Counted from the first letter of the stretch, positions 45,040 through 57,330 are shown. The stretch: 64,000 nucleotides of DNA from Podocnemis expansa (GCA_007922195.1 ML681994.1:54058988-54122987), one strand, 5' to 3'. The notes: generated by a model not told the origin, from the sequence alone. Numbers and translations: made by a program.

Positions 45040-46010
45040 CCTCATGAAGTAGACACGAGCTGATAACCCCAGCCGGTCCTTGAACCAAGGTGGAATGCAG
45101 ACTGGCTCACTGGGGTTCCTCACCCTTGTCTCACCACATCAAGACAACGAAATGGAAACTATAAGAATTGTGAAGCAGGTGCCTCACAACAAGATCTTCT
45201 CCCTTGGTGGCTACTACAGACCTGGTCGCCAAAACCAGCTTTCAGGTACAGAGGATGTCCTGGAAGAAGACTGGCAGCCCTGAGAGGTCTCACTGAAGAC
45301 CACTCAGGTGAAGATAAAAAAAGCTACCTGCCCTATCAGGGCCCTCAAGAGTGGCAGAGGCACTCCATATCAGACTACCTGCAGCATAAAAAAGTGCCTA
45401 CAGGGCCTGTGGAAGCAGCATAGACATTAACCTCCACACACCTGGGGAGGACTCAGGACCCTCACAGAGACCCAATATGGTACTGGCTGAACACCAGAAT
45501 CAACTTCTGGTGATAGGCCAGGGAACCTGGAGCTGGGCACAGGAGTCTGAGCTGATGCCAGAAAGTGGACAGGATCAAATGGTTAAGCAGCACTGTCCAC
45601 CTCTGCAACCACTTCGCCATCCTGAGCTCCAAATCCTGCCAGTTCTCTCAAAAGGGAAGAATTGGTGGTGGAAGGGTAGATGGTCAGATAGAACAAGAGA
45701 CTCATGTTCCACCACATAGCCTGATGTATGGGTGCGAGGGACCTCACCTGCCACCCAGCACCAGCCATGGGCCAGAGCTCTTCTCCTAGTTGACCTGTGT
45801 GAATGAAGCCACCAAGACGACAGCCTGTCAGGCCTCCAAATACACCAAATTGTTTGGGTCCTGGACCATGAAGAGCATGTCATCAGTGTATGCTGACAGG
45901 ATCATCTGCAACTCTGGCTCACAAACCACCTGTAGCAGGGAATGTTCCCCAGCTATGATGAAAAGTCCTGGCAGAGGAGCAGCCAATAAGAGCTGGCAAC
46001 TGTGAAATTA
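45040..46010 (-). mobile_element. Tx1/L1-like LINE reverse transcriptase relic
   Basis: On the - strand the region near 45870-45900 reads ILSAYTDDMLFMVQDP, the YADD-type active site with Thr for Ala. Further on, WQDLELRMAKWLQRWTVLLN and STFWHQLRLLCPAPG resemble the region after the active site in vertebrate Tx1/L1-clade elements. Many stops. It differs clearly from the CR1 copies. Ends are uncertain. Confidence 0.6.
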
Positions 46011-46329
46011 ATCAGGGTCCAGGAGCTTGTATGCAAAAAGGCTGCAACCCCTGCTCTAGGTAGTGTTCCCCTGGTCTGCAGCAAGAAAGGCTGTGCTTCC
46101 AGCCTGGCTGCAGGAGGCAGGACTAGGGACAGCTCCATGAAAACAGCCTGGGTTCAGCTAGAAGCCCAAGCAAAGATATGCAAGGGGGCAAAGACATAGC
46201 CCAGGGGACCTGTGGAACAGTGAAGGCAGTCAAGGCAGTGCCAGAAGTGGCGCCTGGGGTCCACAGGACAGGTCCCAGAGAAGGGAGCAGGCCCAGGTCT
46301 TTCCCCACCTCATCCAGACCACCAGCAGA
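46011..46329. other. unassigned segment
   Basis: GC-moderate sequence between two LINE relics. No motif recognised. Confidence 0.4.
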
Positions 46330-46500
46330 TACAGATTTGACCACAGTAGTATTCAAGGTCTTGGAAAAAAAGTTGAAAGAGAAAGTAGTTAGACACATTA
46401 GGGTTAACGGTAATCACGATAAAATACAACATGGCTTTACAAAAGGTAGATCATGTCAGACCAGCCTGATCTTACTTATGATATTACTCAAGTTGTAACT
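46330..46500 (+). mobile_element. CR1-clade reverse transcriptase fragment
   Basis: Encodes VFKVLEKKLKEKVVRHIRVN then HDKIQHGFTKGRSCQTSLI, the conserved HGFxKGRSC block of CR1-clade reverse transcriptases, different in detail from the HGFIKGKLC of the 41-43 kb copy. The open part spans 46178-46498. Confidence 0.7.
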
Positions 46501-47086
46501 GGAATTCTTGGCCTGCCTATCAAATAAATTTAATCTATGCTTAGTGTAAGGTTCATCAAGGAAAATCATACCATGGACGCTATGTTCCAAGTAATGCTGA
46601 TGGTAACAGTGGCAGGAAATTTAAAATACTCCATATGCAACAAATGAGCAAGGCAGTGCTGCTCCTTACTGCCTCCCTGCTCCTACAGGGAGGGGTCAGA
46701 GTTCGCTGGGGAACAGCTCCACTATGTCCATGGAACACCACTTGAAAAACACTGCTTGAGGTGCCTGTAGGGTAGATGTATGACTTTTTCCACAGCTTCC
46801 TCTCAGCACAGAGCCACAGCAGTCTTGGATCAAGACACCTTACTACAGAAGAGTCCTAACAGCAAGAAGTTCCTCTTTCACAAGTATTTAAGCAAGAGTG
46901 AGATCTTTTCTAGCCTAGCCCAGGCCTTGCTGAGGCCAAAGTCACATGATCTGGGAGAACCCAAGCACTGGTGAAAACTGGTACCTGAACCATCTAAAAG
47001 GGACGCCAACTTCATGACCAATACATTATATATGGGTTCCTTGTTCTATGATCACTGTAGCTTGTCATGCAATTATATTATGTAGG
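46501..47086. other. no recognised feature
   Basis: No supported frame or repeat. Confidence 0.5.
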
Positions 47087-47596
47087 CAAGTGGTTCCCAG
47101 TCTGTGGCTCACAGACAAAAAGCAGCAAGCAGAGGCTTTTAAAGTGGCCTACCACTCCCTCCTGCTGACTGCAAAAGGGAGTCTCTGCCTAAGGATCCAG
47201 GTGGAGTGCACTGCTGCACAGTTAAAAGACTAGTACAGGCTCATTGCTGCAGCCAAGGGGACAGGAAATCACCGCTCCCCTCCTCCCAGCTGTAAGAGAT
47301 GGCAAAATGCTCTGCCTGGGTCCCCAGGTGATGAGTTCCCTACTGGAGCCAGAAGGAAAGGAGCACTAATCTCCCACTCCCCTGGCTGCAGAAGAGAGCT
47401 ACTGCCTAGGGACCCAGGCGGAGCTCATGGGTTGTGTGCAGTCTCCCCGCTACAGCCAAGGGAGGCAACCTCCTCTTTGAGCTTCTTAAGTCTAGTTACT
47501 GGGGAACGTGGGTGACTGCTGGCAGAAACTGGTGGCCCTTCAGGTTGTAAAAAGTTACATCTGTGACCCTTGAGCCAAAAAGGTTGGGAACCACAG
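47087..47596. mobile_element. hAT-type MITE, about 510 bases
   Basis: TIRs CAAGTGGTTCCCAG and TTGGGAACCACAG. Flanks TATGTAGG on the left and ATGTAGCC on the right are a decayed target duplication, offset by one base. The longest hAT-type insertion in the window. Confidence 0.75.
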
Positions 47597-48049
47597 ATGT
47601 AGCCCATGTGTCCTTGTATGTTTATTGTAACTGAATTCTATTTATCTTTGGATGTTAAATTTCTACTGGAATCAGAGCTCAGATTATAACTTCTATATAT
47701 TTTAATATAGTATCAAACAGTAAAATGGGCTTTTAGGATGTTAGAAGATTTCCTCACACACATCCTGATATATTTGGCACAGGATGCTAGCTCTGCTCAA
47801 TGGAGATGCCCTCAACTGATATAGCAGAACCATGTGTTTCACAATGGTTTTGGCAACTTACTTTTACAATATTCATTACCTACAGCACTGTGAAACAACT
47901 GAAGTAATTGATTTTAATCAGACAGATTTTGTAAAACTAAATTCAAAGTGTTGCTATAGCCATTTTAGATTAAACAGGCATAATTAGCTAAACTGTATGC
48001 TTAGATTTTTAAATGTCAACACTGATAGTCTCTTATTTGAATTTTACAG
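47597..48049. other. no recognised feature
   Basis: AT-rich, no gene support. Confidence 0.55.
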
Positions 48050-48182
48050 AACCTTTTAGGGTGACCAGATGTTCCAATTTTATAGGAACGGCCCTGATAT
48101 TTCAGGCTTTTTCTTACATAGGTGCCTATGTTAATTCCTACCCCATTTCAATTTTTTACACTTGCTATCTGGTCAGTCAAGA
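48050..48182. mobile_element. short TIR element (MITE)
   Basis: Left end AGGGTGACCAGATGTTCC and right end GCTATCTGGTCAGTC are imperfect inverted repeats (GGTGACCAGA against TCTGGTCA). The interior has CCCTGATATTTCAGGCTTTT and a T-rich centre. Superfamily not determined. Confidence 0.6.
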
Positions 48183-50289
48183 ACTTACTCCTACAGGCAA
48201 AAAGCAAAAATATGCTACACTGAAAATCAAGGCCTTAATGCCACAAACACAAACAGGAACATCACTTTACTCACATGAATAGTCCTGTGGGCTCCAATAG
48301 GCATATTTAAGTACTGCCACAATAACTGAATAAGTGCTTCCAGCATCAGAAAGTGAAACTGCATTTTTAATAAAAAAAAACACCAAACAAACTTGTGTGG
48401 CATAAAAGTCTGTCATTTAAAAACAAAATTTCTTAGATTACTTAGATTTGCTGTACAAACATATGTCTATGCACAAGTAAAGTTTGCAAAAACAGGAGTC
48501 TAAAGTGAGTCTCCAAACCTCATATTTAAGGTAGAATTTTCAAAAGCACTTAAGTGACTTAGGAACACAAATTTAATTGACTTCAGACTGAAAACCCTTA
48601 TCCAGGAGTATAACTTAAAGCATTTTGGCTTTATTAAATGGTGATGGCTAAGTATTTTGCAATGTGGTAGCTGAATTTCTGCGCTTGCCGATAAGCATTT
48701 TAAATCTGAAACATCTTACAAAAATTATTTACGTAAAATCTGAAAATTAGGAAACTAACGGAACAAGATATCCACTTTAGCAATTTTAGACTATAAAATG
48801 GGAAGAAAAAACTAAAAAAATTTCAATTTTTATTTAAATTTTGATTCTTCTAATCACAATTTCTACTCACCCTGCTCCATACAAATAGAAAGGATATAAG
48901 ACACTCATCTCTACATGTTTGCTTCTTCCACATCAACAGATCAAGGTAGCATCCCATCCCCAATACCCCAGTCAGACAACAAAGTCGGTCTCTATCCCAC
49001 TGTTGGTTTGCAGTTTCCAAGGGACTGACCAATAGCTTGATAGCGTCTACTGACTCTGAACAGAAATATTTATTAACATTGTGTCTTCAGTTAACTAGGC
49101 ATCCTGAAAGGCAGTTAAGAATAGTCTGCTATAATACTTAAGACTCACAGACCTTCTTCAAGCAAGGCTAATCACCATGTAGCCCAGTCCTCCACCATAC
49201 CAATGTCCATTAGGGGACAGTCAGTGTGGATGGAAGGTGTCAATAGTCCTCCCACTACCTTACCACAGTTCACTTATGAGCCCCCTCCCCACCCTCCCAT
49301 GCACCTGTTTGGTTTGTTTTCTACATTTCACTCCACTGGGGCAGAGTTAGATAGAAGACACTTCCTCGTAAAAATAAATTCTACAAACACTGTGGAATTC
49401 ATTTATGCACTATTTACAGAGTGACTGATTTCTTCAACAGTATTTGATTTCATTCTGCCACAGTCTGTAGAACATCTCAGCCTTCCTATTTAATATACTG
49501 CTGGTTTGCCTATGGCTGACACACAGAAACTTGTGACTAACCATCAAGGGAGTTAGGCAATCCAAATGATTAAGTTCAAGTGGGCCTGGAACATTTTGGT
49601 TTATGACCAGATGTCACTTCAACTAGCTGAGATGAACACTACACTGAGTGGCCATGAAATTACTGAAATTTCCTTAGGAAATCATAGGAGATTGACATCT
49701 TCTATAATTCTCTGAGGCTCCCCAAGGCCTTCCCAGATCTCTCATAGATCACTGTTTTAGAAAGCTGTGCCAGAAATTACCCCCACACAAAAGTGTGCGG
49801 AGTAGTGCAGTGGAAATGCAGACTCAGGACAAAACTGCATTTAAAATGGCATGGCTAGCATGGTATGTAGGGTATCATGTGTCCAACTCATTCATTTCTC
49901 TATAGAAGATGCAGTTAACATACATAACCAGGCAATTCAGAGTTCCCTCAGGATCCAAACTGAGATACCAGGAAACAACTATTACTGTAACTGGATATCA
50001 AAATGCTGCTACCGTATCACTAATGAATGGCATCTGAAAAACTTCCCATTTTATCCCTTTTCATAGAACAGCTGTTAACACTTACAGTAAAGGATGCTGG
50101 ACAAGAGGTTAACCACAGAAACACCCACGCTTAGGAGAAGCATGAATGGGATTAATCCGACAGTAGCACTGAAAGAGACAATCGACACCAAGCTACAAAG
50201 TCTCAAATCTCAGTTGTAACTCAAGCTACTGCACTAAAAGCACTATATACTAGAACTACAAACTGTTCTTGTGAAAACCTAAACTAAGA
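48183..50289. other. AT-rich, one repeat-like fragment
   Basis: ATTTTCAAAAGCACTTAAGT and GACTTAGGAACACAAATTTA near 48535-48575 look like a common amniote interspersed repeat. The remainder is unrecognised. Confidence 0.45.
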
Positions 50290-50850
50290 AAACTATCATA
50301 TCACAGATGTATAGAGTTGGAAGAGACTTGAAAAGTCTTCAAGTCAATGCCCCTGCAATGAGACACAGCCAAGTAAGCCTAGACGGTCCCTGACTGGTAT
50401 TTGACCAGCCTGTTCCAAAAAACCTTCAATACTGGGGATTCCCACAATCTCCCTTGGAAGCCCATTCTAGGGTTTAACTACTTCCATAGTTATAAAGATT
50501 TTCCTAACATCTAACCTAAGGCCCAGTCTACACTGCTAGGAAAATTCAGTAGCAGCCAAAGGGAGTTATACATAAGCTACTCCACATAGCTTGCAACTTC
50601 CCTTCAGTGCAGCATCTGCACTGGGCTGTGCCATTTGAGGAGATGGTATTCCTAAACAAATGCTCAGATCGACTTGGCATGTCTTAACCAACTGCTAAAT
50701 TGTTCCAGAGGGTGGGGGCAAAAGAAAATTGATCCAACAGAGGTGACTTCACCACCCTCAGTACAGACATGGCCTAACCCTCCCTTGCTGCAAATCAAGC
50801 CCATTACTTCTGCTCTTAACTTCAGTTGACATGGTGATCAACTAATTACA
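50290..50850 (-). mobile_element. old CR1 fragment, interrupted by a Harbinger MITE
   Basis: ATAGAGTTGGAAGAGACTTG to TTCCTAACATCTAACCTAA is reverse-complement CR1. After the insertion (50520-50774) it resumes as CCTCCCTTGCTGCAAATCAA, the expected continuation. Confidence 0.75.
50520..50774. mobile_element. Harbinger-type MITE with TAA duplication
   Basis: Ends GGCCCAGTCTACACTG and CAGTACAGACATGGCC are inverted repeats. TAA flanks both sides (50517-50519 and 50775-50777), the PIF/Harbinger TWA signature. TIR similarity to the 4.6 kb element at 20307 (GGCCTTGTCTA) suggests cross-mobilisation. It sits in a CR1 fragment. Confidence 0.8.
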
Positions 50851-51495
50851 GTCCTCAGTATAAAAGCCTTACTTGGAAGCGTGTCATCAGCTCCCCCTCA
50901 TCCCCCCCACCAGCCTTTCTTTCTCAAGACTAAGAATATGACTTTCCTCTCCATTCTGAAAGAAACCATGATGTGGTAGAATTGTGGTATCACCATCTCC
51001 TAAGACACTGAAAAGTTTCAACACTAACTGAACTTGAGCAAAAACTCCTGAGGCTACAAATTTTGGCTCCCCGTCCAACTAGATGGGGGGAATTGAGAAT
51101 TTGAGTTTTCAAGAAGAATTCACTTCCAATTTGTCAACAAGGTGTTAGGTCATGAAGAACCTGGAAGGAGAATTCCTTTGACGTAAAGAAATTTACCACC
51201 ATACTTTTTGCTAACAGTCTTTGCTATGATTTAATTTGTAGCTACAACAGGTTTGTGAGCAAAAACAAGTAATCTTCTCATGCCTTCTATTACTATAACC
51301 TTACTAAATTACACAAAGTTAAACATGGTCATTTTCTCATGTTAAGTTTCATGCCTAACTAGCTATCTCAAATTGCATGTTCGTAATGGAAGGTACTCTG
51401 ACTGAAAAATCCACTAAAACTTTGATTGGTGCTGGAGTTGATTTATATTAAACATTTATAGTGGTATGTTCATTCTTAAAGCACTTCAACAGACA
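50851..51495. other. no recognised feature
   Basis: No supported frame or repeat. Confidence 0.55.
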
Positions 51496-51503
51496 GCCTA
51501 GAA

Positions 51504-51685
51504 CAACGGTTTTCAAACACAGGGTAGAAGCCAGAACAGGGTCAGAGACCCTCAAGTACTGGGTCACAGCACCCACCTACTGCTGCCACCAAAAGACTGG
51601 AATGCATTGCTCGAGATGTAATTACTGGGTCGCAAGCAAAAATGATTTTTCAGCTGGGTCCCAAGGAAAAGTTTGAAAACCACTG
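51504..51685. mobile_element. hAT-type MITE with perfect target duplication
   Basis: TIRs CAACGGTTTTCAAAC and GTTTGAAAACCACTG. GCCTAGAA is duplicated exactly at 51496-51503 and 51686-51693. Same family as 21641-21794, opposite orientation. Confidence 0.92.
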
Positions 51686-51693
51686 GCCTAGAA

Positions 51694-54600
51694 TGTTTGT
51701 TGTTAGTAGCAGAGAAAGAAATACTCCAGCTTTTCACCATAAATTGCTGGTTTTTTGTGTTCTATCTTTTTTCAATATATTCTTCTGTGCTTCCATGTTT
51801 AATCTTAAAAACTCAAGGAAAAGTAAAGAATACTGAAGGCCTTTGCAGTTACATTTCTTTAATTGGTACAGTATGTAATACACTTGAGAAATATTTTTGG
51901 CACACAACAACTCTAAAGCCTAACTGTTTAAATAACCTCATAAATACAGTATCTCACTTATCCCTCCCCAGTAGGAAGGCTTAATATCTTTCAATACATG
52001 AAAGCTTACATTCTTTTCAGCTCCTGGGTTACATCCAAATTTTGACATTTTGAATGACTAGCATTTGTATACTCGAGTAACGGAAGAGCTGAATTTATTT
52101 AAGCCTGAATACACGCATATGATGAAACAGAAAGCTGAAAATCTGTTCTACAGAAAAAAAAAATACAATCAGTAACATATCAGCATTATCAAGAAAACAG
52201 AAGATAAATCATCTAAATTGTAACAAATTGCCTCTTTTTACAAATCATAATTTTAGATATATAGCTACAGAGAGAGACAGATATCTACATAAAGGCTGAA
52301 TTACCCTTCATAGCTAGATAAAGTATCTCACTAAAAAATGCTACAAGTTTTACCCATAACATTTGACACTATAAGGAAAAAAAAAACTCCTTCTAGATCT
52401 TCTGGCATAAAGATAAGAGTAAGGATTTGGGAAAAAATGTTGACAGTTACTTTATTAAAGGACGATGCAATTGTATGGGGTCGTCAAACACTGCAACAGT
52501 CCATGGAGACTTAATTGATAAAGGTTTATAAAATTAGCACCTAAGAACACAGTCAATAGGAAATAGCTTTCAGAATTTTCATAATGCAGAAGATATCTTC
52601 AGAGAAGGCTAGAGCTTCTTGCTTTCTACAAATAATATTGCATTCATTAGAATTTTAATAACCTATGCCTAGGATTTAATAGTTCAAATAAGCATAACAT
52701 TCAATCTACACTGATTAAGTCCGTACAGAAGCCAGCTGATCTCTACAGTACCAATTCATTCATTCATTCACTTTGTATAATTAACAGAAGATACTTTATA
52801 TTACATTATACAGAAGACATAAAAGCTGGTTGATGTCACTCCATTTATTATCATAAATGTATCCTAAGGTCATCAACCCCTAGTTTTAATGCAACTCCTT
52901 TCCTTACTGTATAGTGTTTAATACTAAACAGTTCAATTTTGTTCTTGAAATTTTACCTGCAAAGATCATCCATGATGCACAGGTTTATTACATAACAAAG
53001 CAATACTTCAACCCATTCTAGAAGTCGGACCCACAAGTACCCTAAACAGCTCCACTTACCTTGACCTAAAACACCTCTGCTACATCAAAACTTCTGTTTC
53101 AGATCAAAATTAAACTCTCTTAATTAAAAATCTGGAGTTCCTGTTACTCATTTCCCACCCCCCCAACCAATAGGGGCTTCTACAGGGAAAGCTTGAACGT
53201 CACGGAAAAATTCCCAGTTAGGAAACTTAAAAACAAACAAACAAATAAAAAAACCCCACACCATTGAATGAAGAAAAACTCAGGCCAGTTATATTAGTAA
53301 AGTTCCAGAACACATCAAGAGCATTCTCTCAGACCAACCACGCCTCATTAAATACTTTTTATAAAAATTTAAAACAGAGGCTAAAGAAGAGTTACTTGTT
53401 TTAAGCATAATGCATTATACTACCAGTAACATGAGTATTGTGGAGGTTGATGAGGATCAACCAATTTACCATGATATTAATCCAGTTAGATTTTATGGTA
53501 AAGTTGAGTGTGAATATTAAATTTTCTTTGTAAATGACCAATTATTTATCATCTTGCAATTTATTATCTGCAGACTCCCAAATCAATGACTAGCTTAAAA
53601 TGCTGCAACATAACAGCCGAGACATTAAGAGCTACCCTAATTGATTAAAGGTTTGCAGCACCCAACAGGCAAACACTTTCGGTCAGAAAAGCAAATGAGA
53701 AACCACCCAAGTAAATTCTAAAATTTCACAAAATTATAAAAAGCAAATGCAATAAGTAAGCTTGCCAGACAGTATAACATCTCTAGACCCTGAACAATCA
53801 AAATCAACAACATGAAAACGCCTGAAAAAGAGGCAACAAGGCAACATCTTCAAAAGCTATTGATGGAGTAATTTTTGTAGTATTTGCATATATTGTACAT
53901 GCCCCTACCAACAGAAGGTCTTAAGAGATGTTAATTTGATTTAAAACTAGTTATTGTTTCTATCTGTTTGATCTCCTACCTCAAATGGAACCAAACTGCT
54001 TCAAAACTGAGTGTCTAGGAACTGTAACTAATGTCTCAACTGACAGCTGTAAGGTAACATGATTGAGATATTACCAATGAATTCATCTTTTCATTGTCAA
54101 AACCACAACATGACAAACATTCGAAACATGAAGGCCTCAATATCTTTAGTTTCCAATAATTGGGATGGATTTAAAATTTAAAAAATAAAAACATTCTGAT
54201 GTTTTATTTGCCTTCTAGTTTTTGAGTCTTTAAGGTTCATGTTTAAATTATTCTCCACAAATGAGAGGGCTAGGAACTTTCTTCCTTTTTTAAAGGATGA
54301 AAGATAAAGAGTTAAACACAATCACTTAACTCCAAGTGCTCAGGGCTTTAAGGGGAAAAAAGAAACAAACCACAAACATTAGTAGACTAGCAGTGAAATC
54401 ATGAGAGCTGGCAACACTACAGTGTGACCAAAATAGCCATTTGGTTTTCCCAGTTTCAAAAATGTTTTCTTCTTATTACTCTAATTCTGTAGTAAGACCA
54501 ATTTAAAGACAGCCTGTTGAAGATTAATTTGGTTGAAGATTTAACTATATATTTAGGTCACTTCTACCTTAATCAGAAGATTAGTGATGACACTTCCCTG

Positions 54601-54711
54601 TATTACTCTTCTCACCAGACCATTCACCCTAGACTCTATAAAGTGTTTCAACAAGAGACCAACTGCATGCAAGAAATCACCATTTGCAATCTGTCAATAT
54701 TCACTTAACAC
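51694..54711. other. AT-rich 3-kb stretch, nothing recognised
   Basis: No long frame, tandem array or known end motif. The longest interval in the window without a recognised element; probably intergenic or intronic. Confidence 0.6.
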
Positions 54712-55711
54712 AAGAATAGCCATACTATCAATCTAATGCTCCATCCAGCCCAGTACTCCATCTCCAGATAGTAACCAACATCACATGCTTCTGGGAAATG
54801 AACAGAACAGGTAATCATCAAGTAATCCATATCATCAACCATTGCCAGCTTCTGACAAACAGGAATCCCTGCTCATCTGTCAAAGTCCATCAATGGCTGT
54901 ATCCTCTTTAAACTCATCTATTTCTTTATGAACCCCATTATACTCCTGGTCTTCACAACAACATCCTCTAGCAAAGACTGCCACAGATTTAGCTGTGTGT
55001 TGTCTAAAGAAATTCATCCTTTTGTTCATTTTAAGCCTGCTGCTTATGAAGAACTAGGGGGTCACCACATGAAATTGTACTATGAGAAATAAACAACACT
55101 TAACTCCACATCAGCCATGACTGTTTAGATCTCTATCGTATTCCACCCCCATCTCTTTTTCAAGCTGAAACATCCCAGTCTTATCACTCTCTCTTCACAC
55201 GGAAGCTTTTCCATACCTTTAAACATTTTCGTTGCCCTTTTCCAATCCTGATTCATCATCTTTGAGAAGGGCACCCAGATGTGCACACAGTAGTCAAAAT
55301 GTGGATATACCGTGTATCTGTAAAGAGGCAACATGGAATTTTTTTGTCTTATTACCTAACCTCTTCCTGATGATTTCTAACATTACTACCTTTTTTTAAC
55401 TGCTAACACACAATGATTAGATATTTTCAGAGAACTATCCAAAATGATTCCAAAATCTCTTTCTTGAGTGGTAAAAGCTAATTTAGAACCCACCATAACT
55501 GGTATAGCATAGGCAGGGTTTAAAGTATAATTTGGTGGGCCCCGCAACCTTCCTGTACGAATGGGCCCCCAAATACCCGTCCCCAGAACCCACCCCCTTC
55601 CCCAGTAACCACCCCTAGACACACACACACAGAACCACCTCCAGATACAGACACAAACATGCACAAAACCCCCAGCGCCTCCCCCAGCCCTCACCTGGCT
55701 GTTTGCACGCT

Positions 55712-56549
55712 AAAAAAAGCAAGGAGTCATATAGCACTTTAAGACTAACAGATTTATTTTTCACATGAGCTTTTGTGGGAGAAAATCCCACTTCCTCAGA
55801 TGCTTCGAAGATGGGGGAACTTACAGAATGGAATGAAAATAAATAGGGTCAGGTCATACACTAAGAGCAAATCAGAGCAGTTGTTCAGGGTTTGAACCCT
55901 GGCAAGCCTGAAATCAAATTACCTTTTGTAATGGGAAAAGAACCCATAGTCTCAATTCAATCCTGCTTTCACAGATTTTAATTTGCATATTAATTCAAGT
56001 TCAGCTGTTTCTCTTTGAAGTCTTGATGTCCCAGTCACGTCTCTGACGACGGTCATTAACAAATCATTTATCGAGTGATTAGAAAGATGGAAGTGCTCAG
56101 CAACTGGTTTCTTTTTTTTGTGATTTCTGATATCAGTTCTATGTTCATTTATTCTTTTCCACAGCGATCATCCTGTATGTCCAATGTATAAGGTGTTGGG
56201 GCACTTCTGGCACATGATGGCATAGATTACATTAGTAGATGAGCAGGTAAATGAGCCTTTGATGGAGTAGCAGGCTTGATTAGGACATATGATGGTACCT
56301 ATTGTGCAGATTTGTGGGCAGATTTGGCAGCGTGGTTTGTTGCAGGGGTGTGTGCCTGCTTTAATGTTTCTGTTGTTAGATCTGTAGTTGCTGATGAGTA
56401 TCTGTTTAAGATTGAGTGGCTGTCTGTAGGCAAGGAGAGGTCTATCTCCCAACACCTGAGAGAGTGAGGGATTATCTTTTAGAATAGGCTGTAGGTCCTT
56501 AATGATCTGTTGCAAAGGTCTGGCTTGAGGATTATATGTGGTGACTAGC
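55712..56549 (-). mobile_element. Penelope-like retroelement, 5'-truncated
   Basis: 838 bases flanked by an exact 11-base duplication, GTTTGCACGCT (55701-55711 and 56550-56560). It contains the C-terminal coding region with a GIY-YIG endonuclease and a 3' tail (55712-55830) ending in a T-run and CTCCTTGC on -. The tail is the same sequence found as short palindromic repeats elsewhere in this window. Truncation at the 5' end is consistent with target-primed reverse transcription. Confidence 0.85.
55960..56549 (-). pseudogene. Penelope-like element C-terminal region with GIY-YIG endonuclease
   Basis: The segment 56168-56557 gives CNKPRCQICPQICTIGTIIC, then GSFTCSSTNVIYAIMCQKC and NTLYIGHTG. 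The last is the GIY and YIG strands of the domain (VIYAI, LYIGHTG), with the Cys cluster characteristic of Penelope elements just before. After a TGA near 56166 the frame continues with KRINEHRTDIRNHKKKKPVA and EHFHLSNHS, giving the conserved Arg and His/Glu helix, and ends GLN-stop near 55955. The reverse transcriptase core is missing. The endonuclease normally nicks the target DNA. Confidence 0.85.
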
Positions 56550-57330
56550 GTTTGCACGCTGCCTGACTGGCTAGAAGCTGCTTCCAGTCACAAAGTATTC
56601 CTGCCCTGCAAGGGGGAGAGTGTCACAAACTCCCAGCCTGCTGCAGCTCTCTGCTGGCTGGATTTAAGGCGGAACAGGGTTTAAGGTGGCATGGAACTCT
56701 GCATTCCATCTGCTGATGCTCTTGGGGGGGGGGACACAACATTCTTGCACATTCCTCTATTTTTAGGGGCCACAGAACACTGCCAGCCTACAAATAGGGG
56801 CCCCGAAACTGTGTTCCACCCCCTTCCCCCGTACTTTAATCCCCAAGTATAGGGTATACTAGTATTTATGTTTTCTAGTATGAATTACTTTGGATTTATC
56901 ATGGAATTTCAGCTGCCATTTTGTTGCCTGGTCACCCAATTTTGTAAGATCCCTCTCTAACTCTGCAGTCTGCTATGGACTTATCTATCTTGAGTAGTTT
57001 TGTCTAATCTGAAGTTTTGCCACCTCATTGGTTTATCCCCTTTTCCAGATTATTTATGAATATGTTGAATAGTACTGGTCTCAATACTGACCCTTGAGAC
57101 ACACCAATATTTATTTCTATATACCAAAACCTTCAGGTCCTACCCCTCATTTCTTAACTTTTAACCAGTTATTGATCCAGAAGAGGACCTTCCCTCTTGC
57201 TCATTGCCAGCTTACTTAGCATAGGAACCTTTGGTGAGGGACTTTGTCAAAGACTTTCTGAAAATCTAAATATACTATATCCACTGGCTCACCCTTGTCC
57301 TCAAAGCTTGTCAACTCAACCCCTCAAAGA

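Larger units (their letters stand above)
55505..56866. mobile_element. unidentified insertion in CR1, host of the Penelope copy
   Basis: CR1 similarity stops near 55505 and restarts near 56870. The ends carry inverted text: GGTTTAAAGTATAATTTGGTGGGCCCC-like on the left, and GGGGCCCCG then TACTTTAATCCCC on the right. That suggests a TIR DNA transposon. No transposase is recognisable and boundaries are uncertain by about 15 bases. Confidence 0.5.
54712..57330 (-). mobile_element. CR1 LINE (second subfamily), interrupted by nested insertions
   Basis: The 3' untranslated part (GCCCAGTACTCCATCTCCAG, AATGAACAGAACAGGTAATC) begins near 54712. The reverse transcriptase C-terminus reads on - at 55125-55334 (HFDYCVHIWVPFSKMM, LPCEERVIRLGCFSLKKR). 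It resumes beyond the insertion at about 56870, with TCAGCTGCCATTTTGTTGCC and ATGTTGAATAGTACTGGTC (SGPxLFNIFIN on -), up to about 57330. It belongs to a different CR1 lineage from the 36-43 kb copies. Confidence 0.82.
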
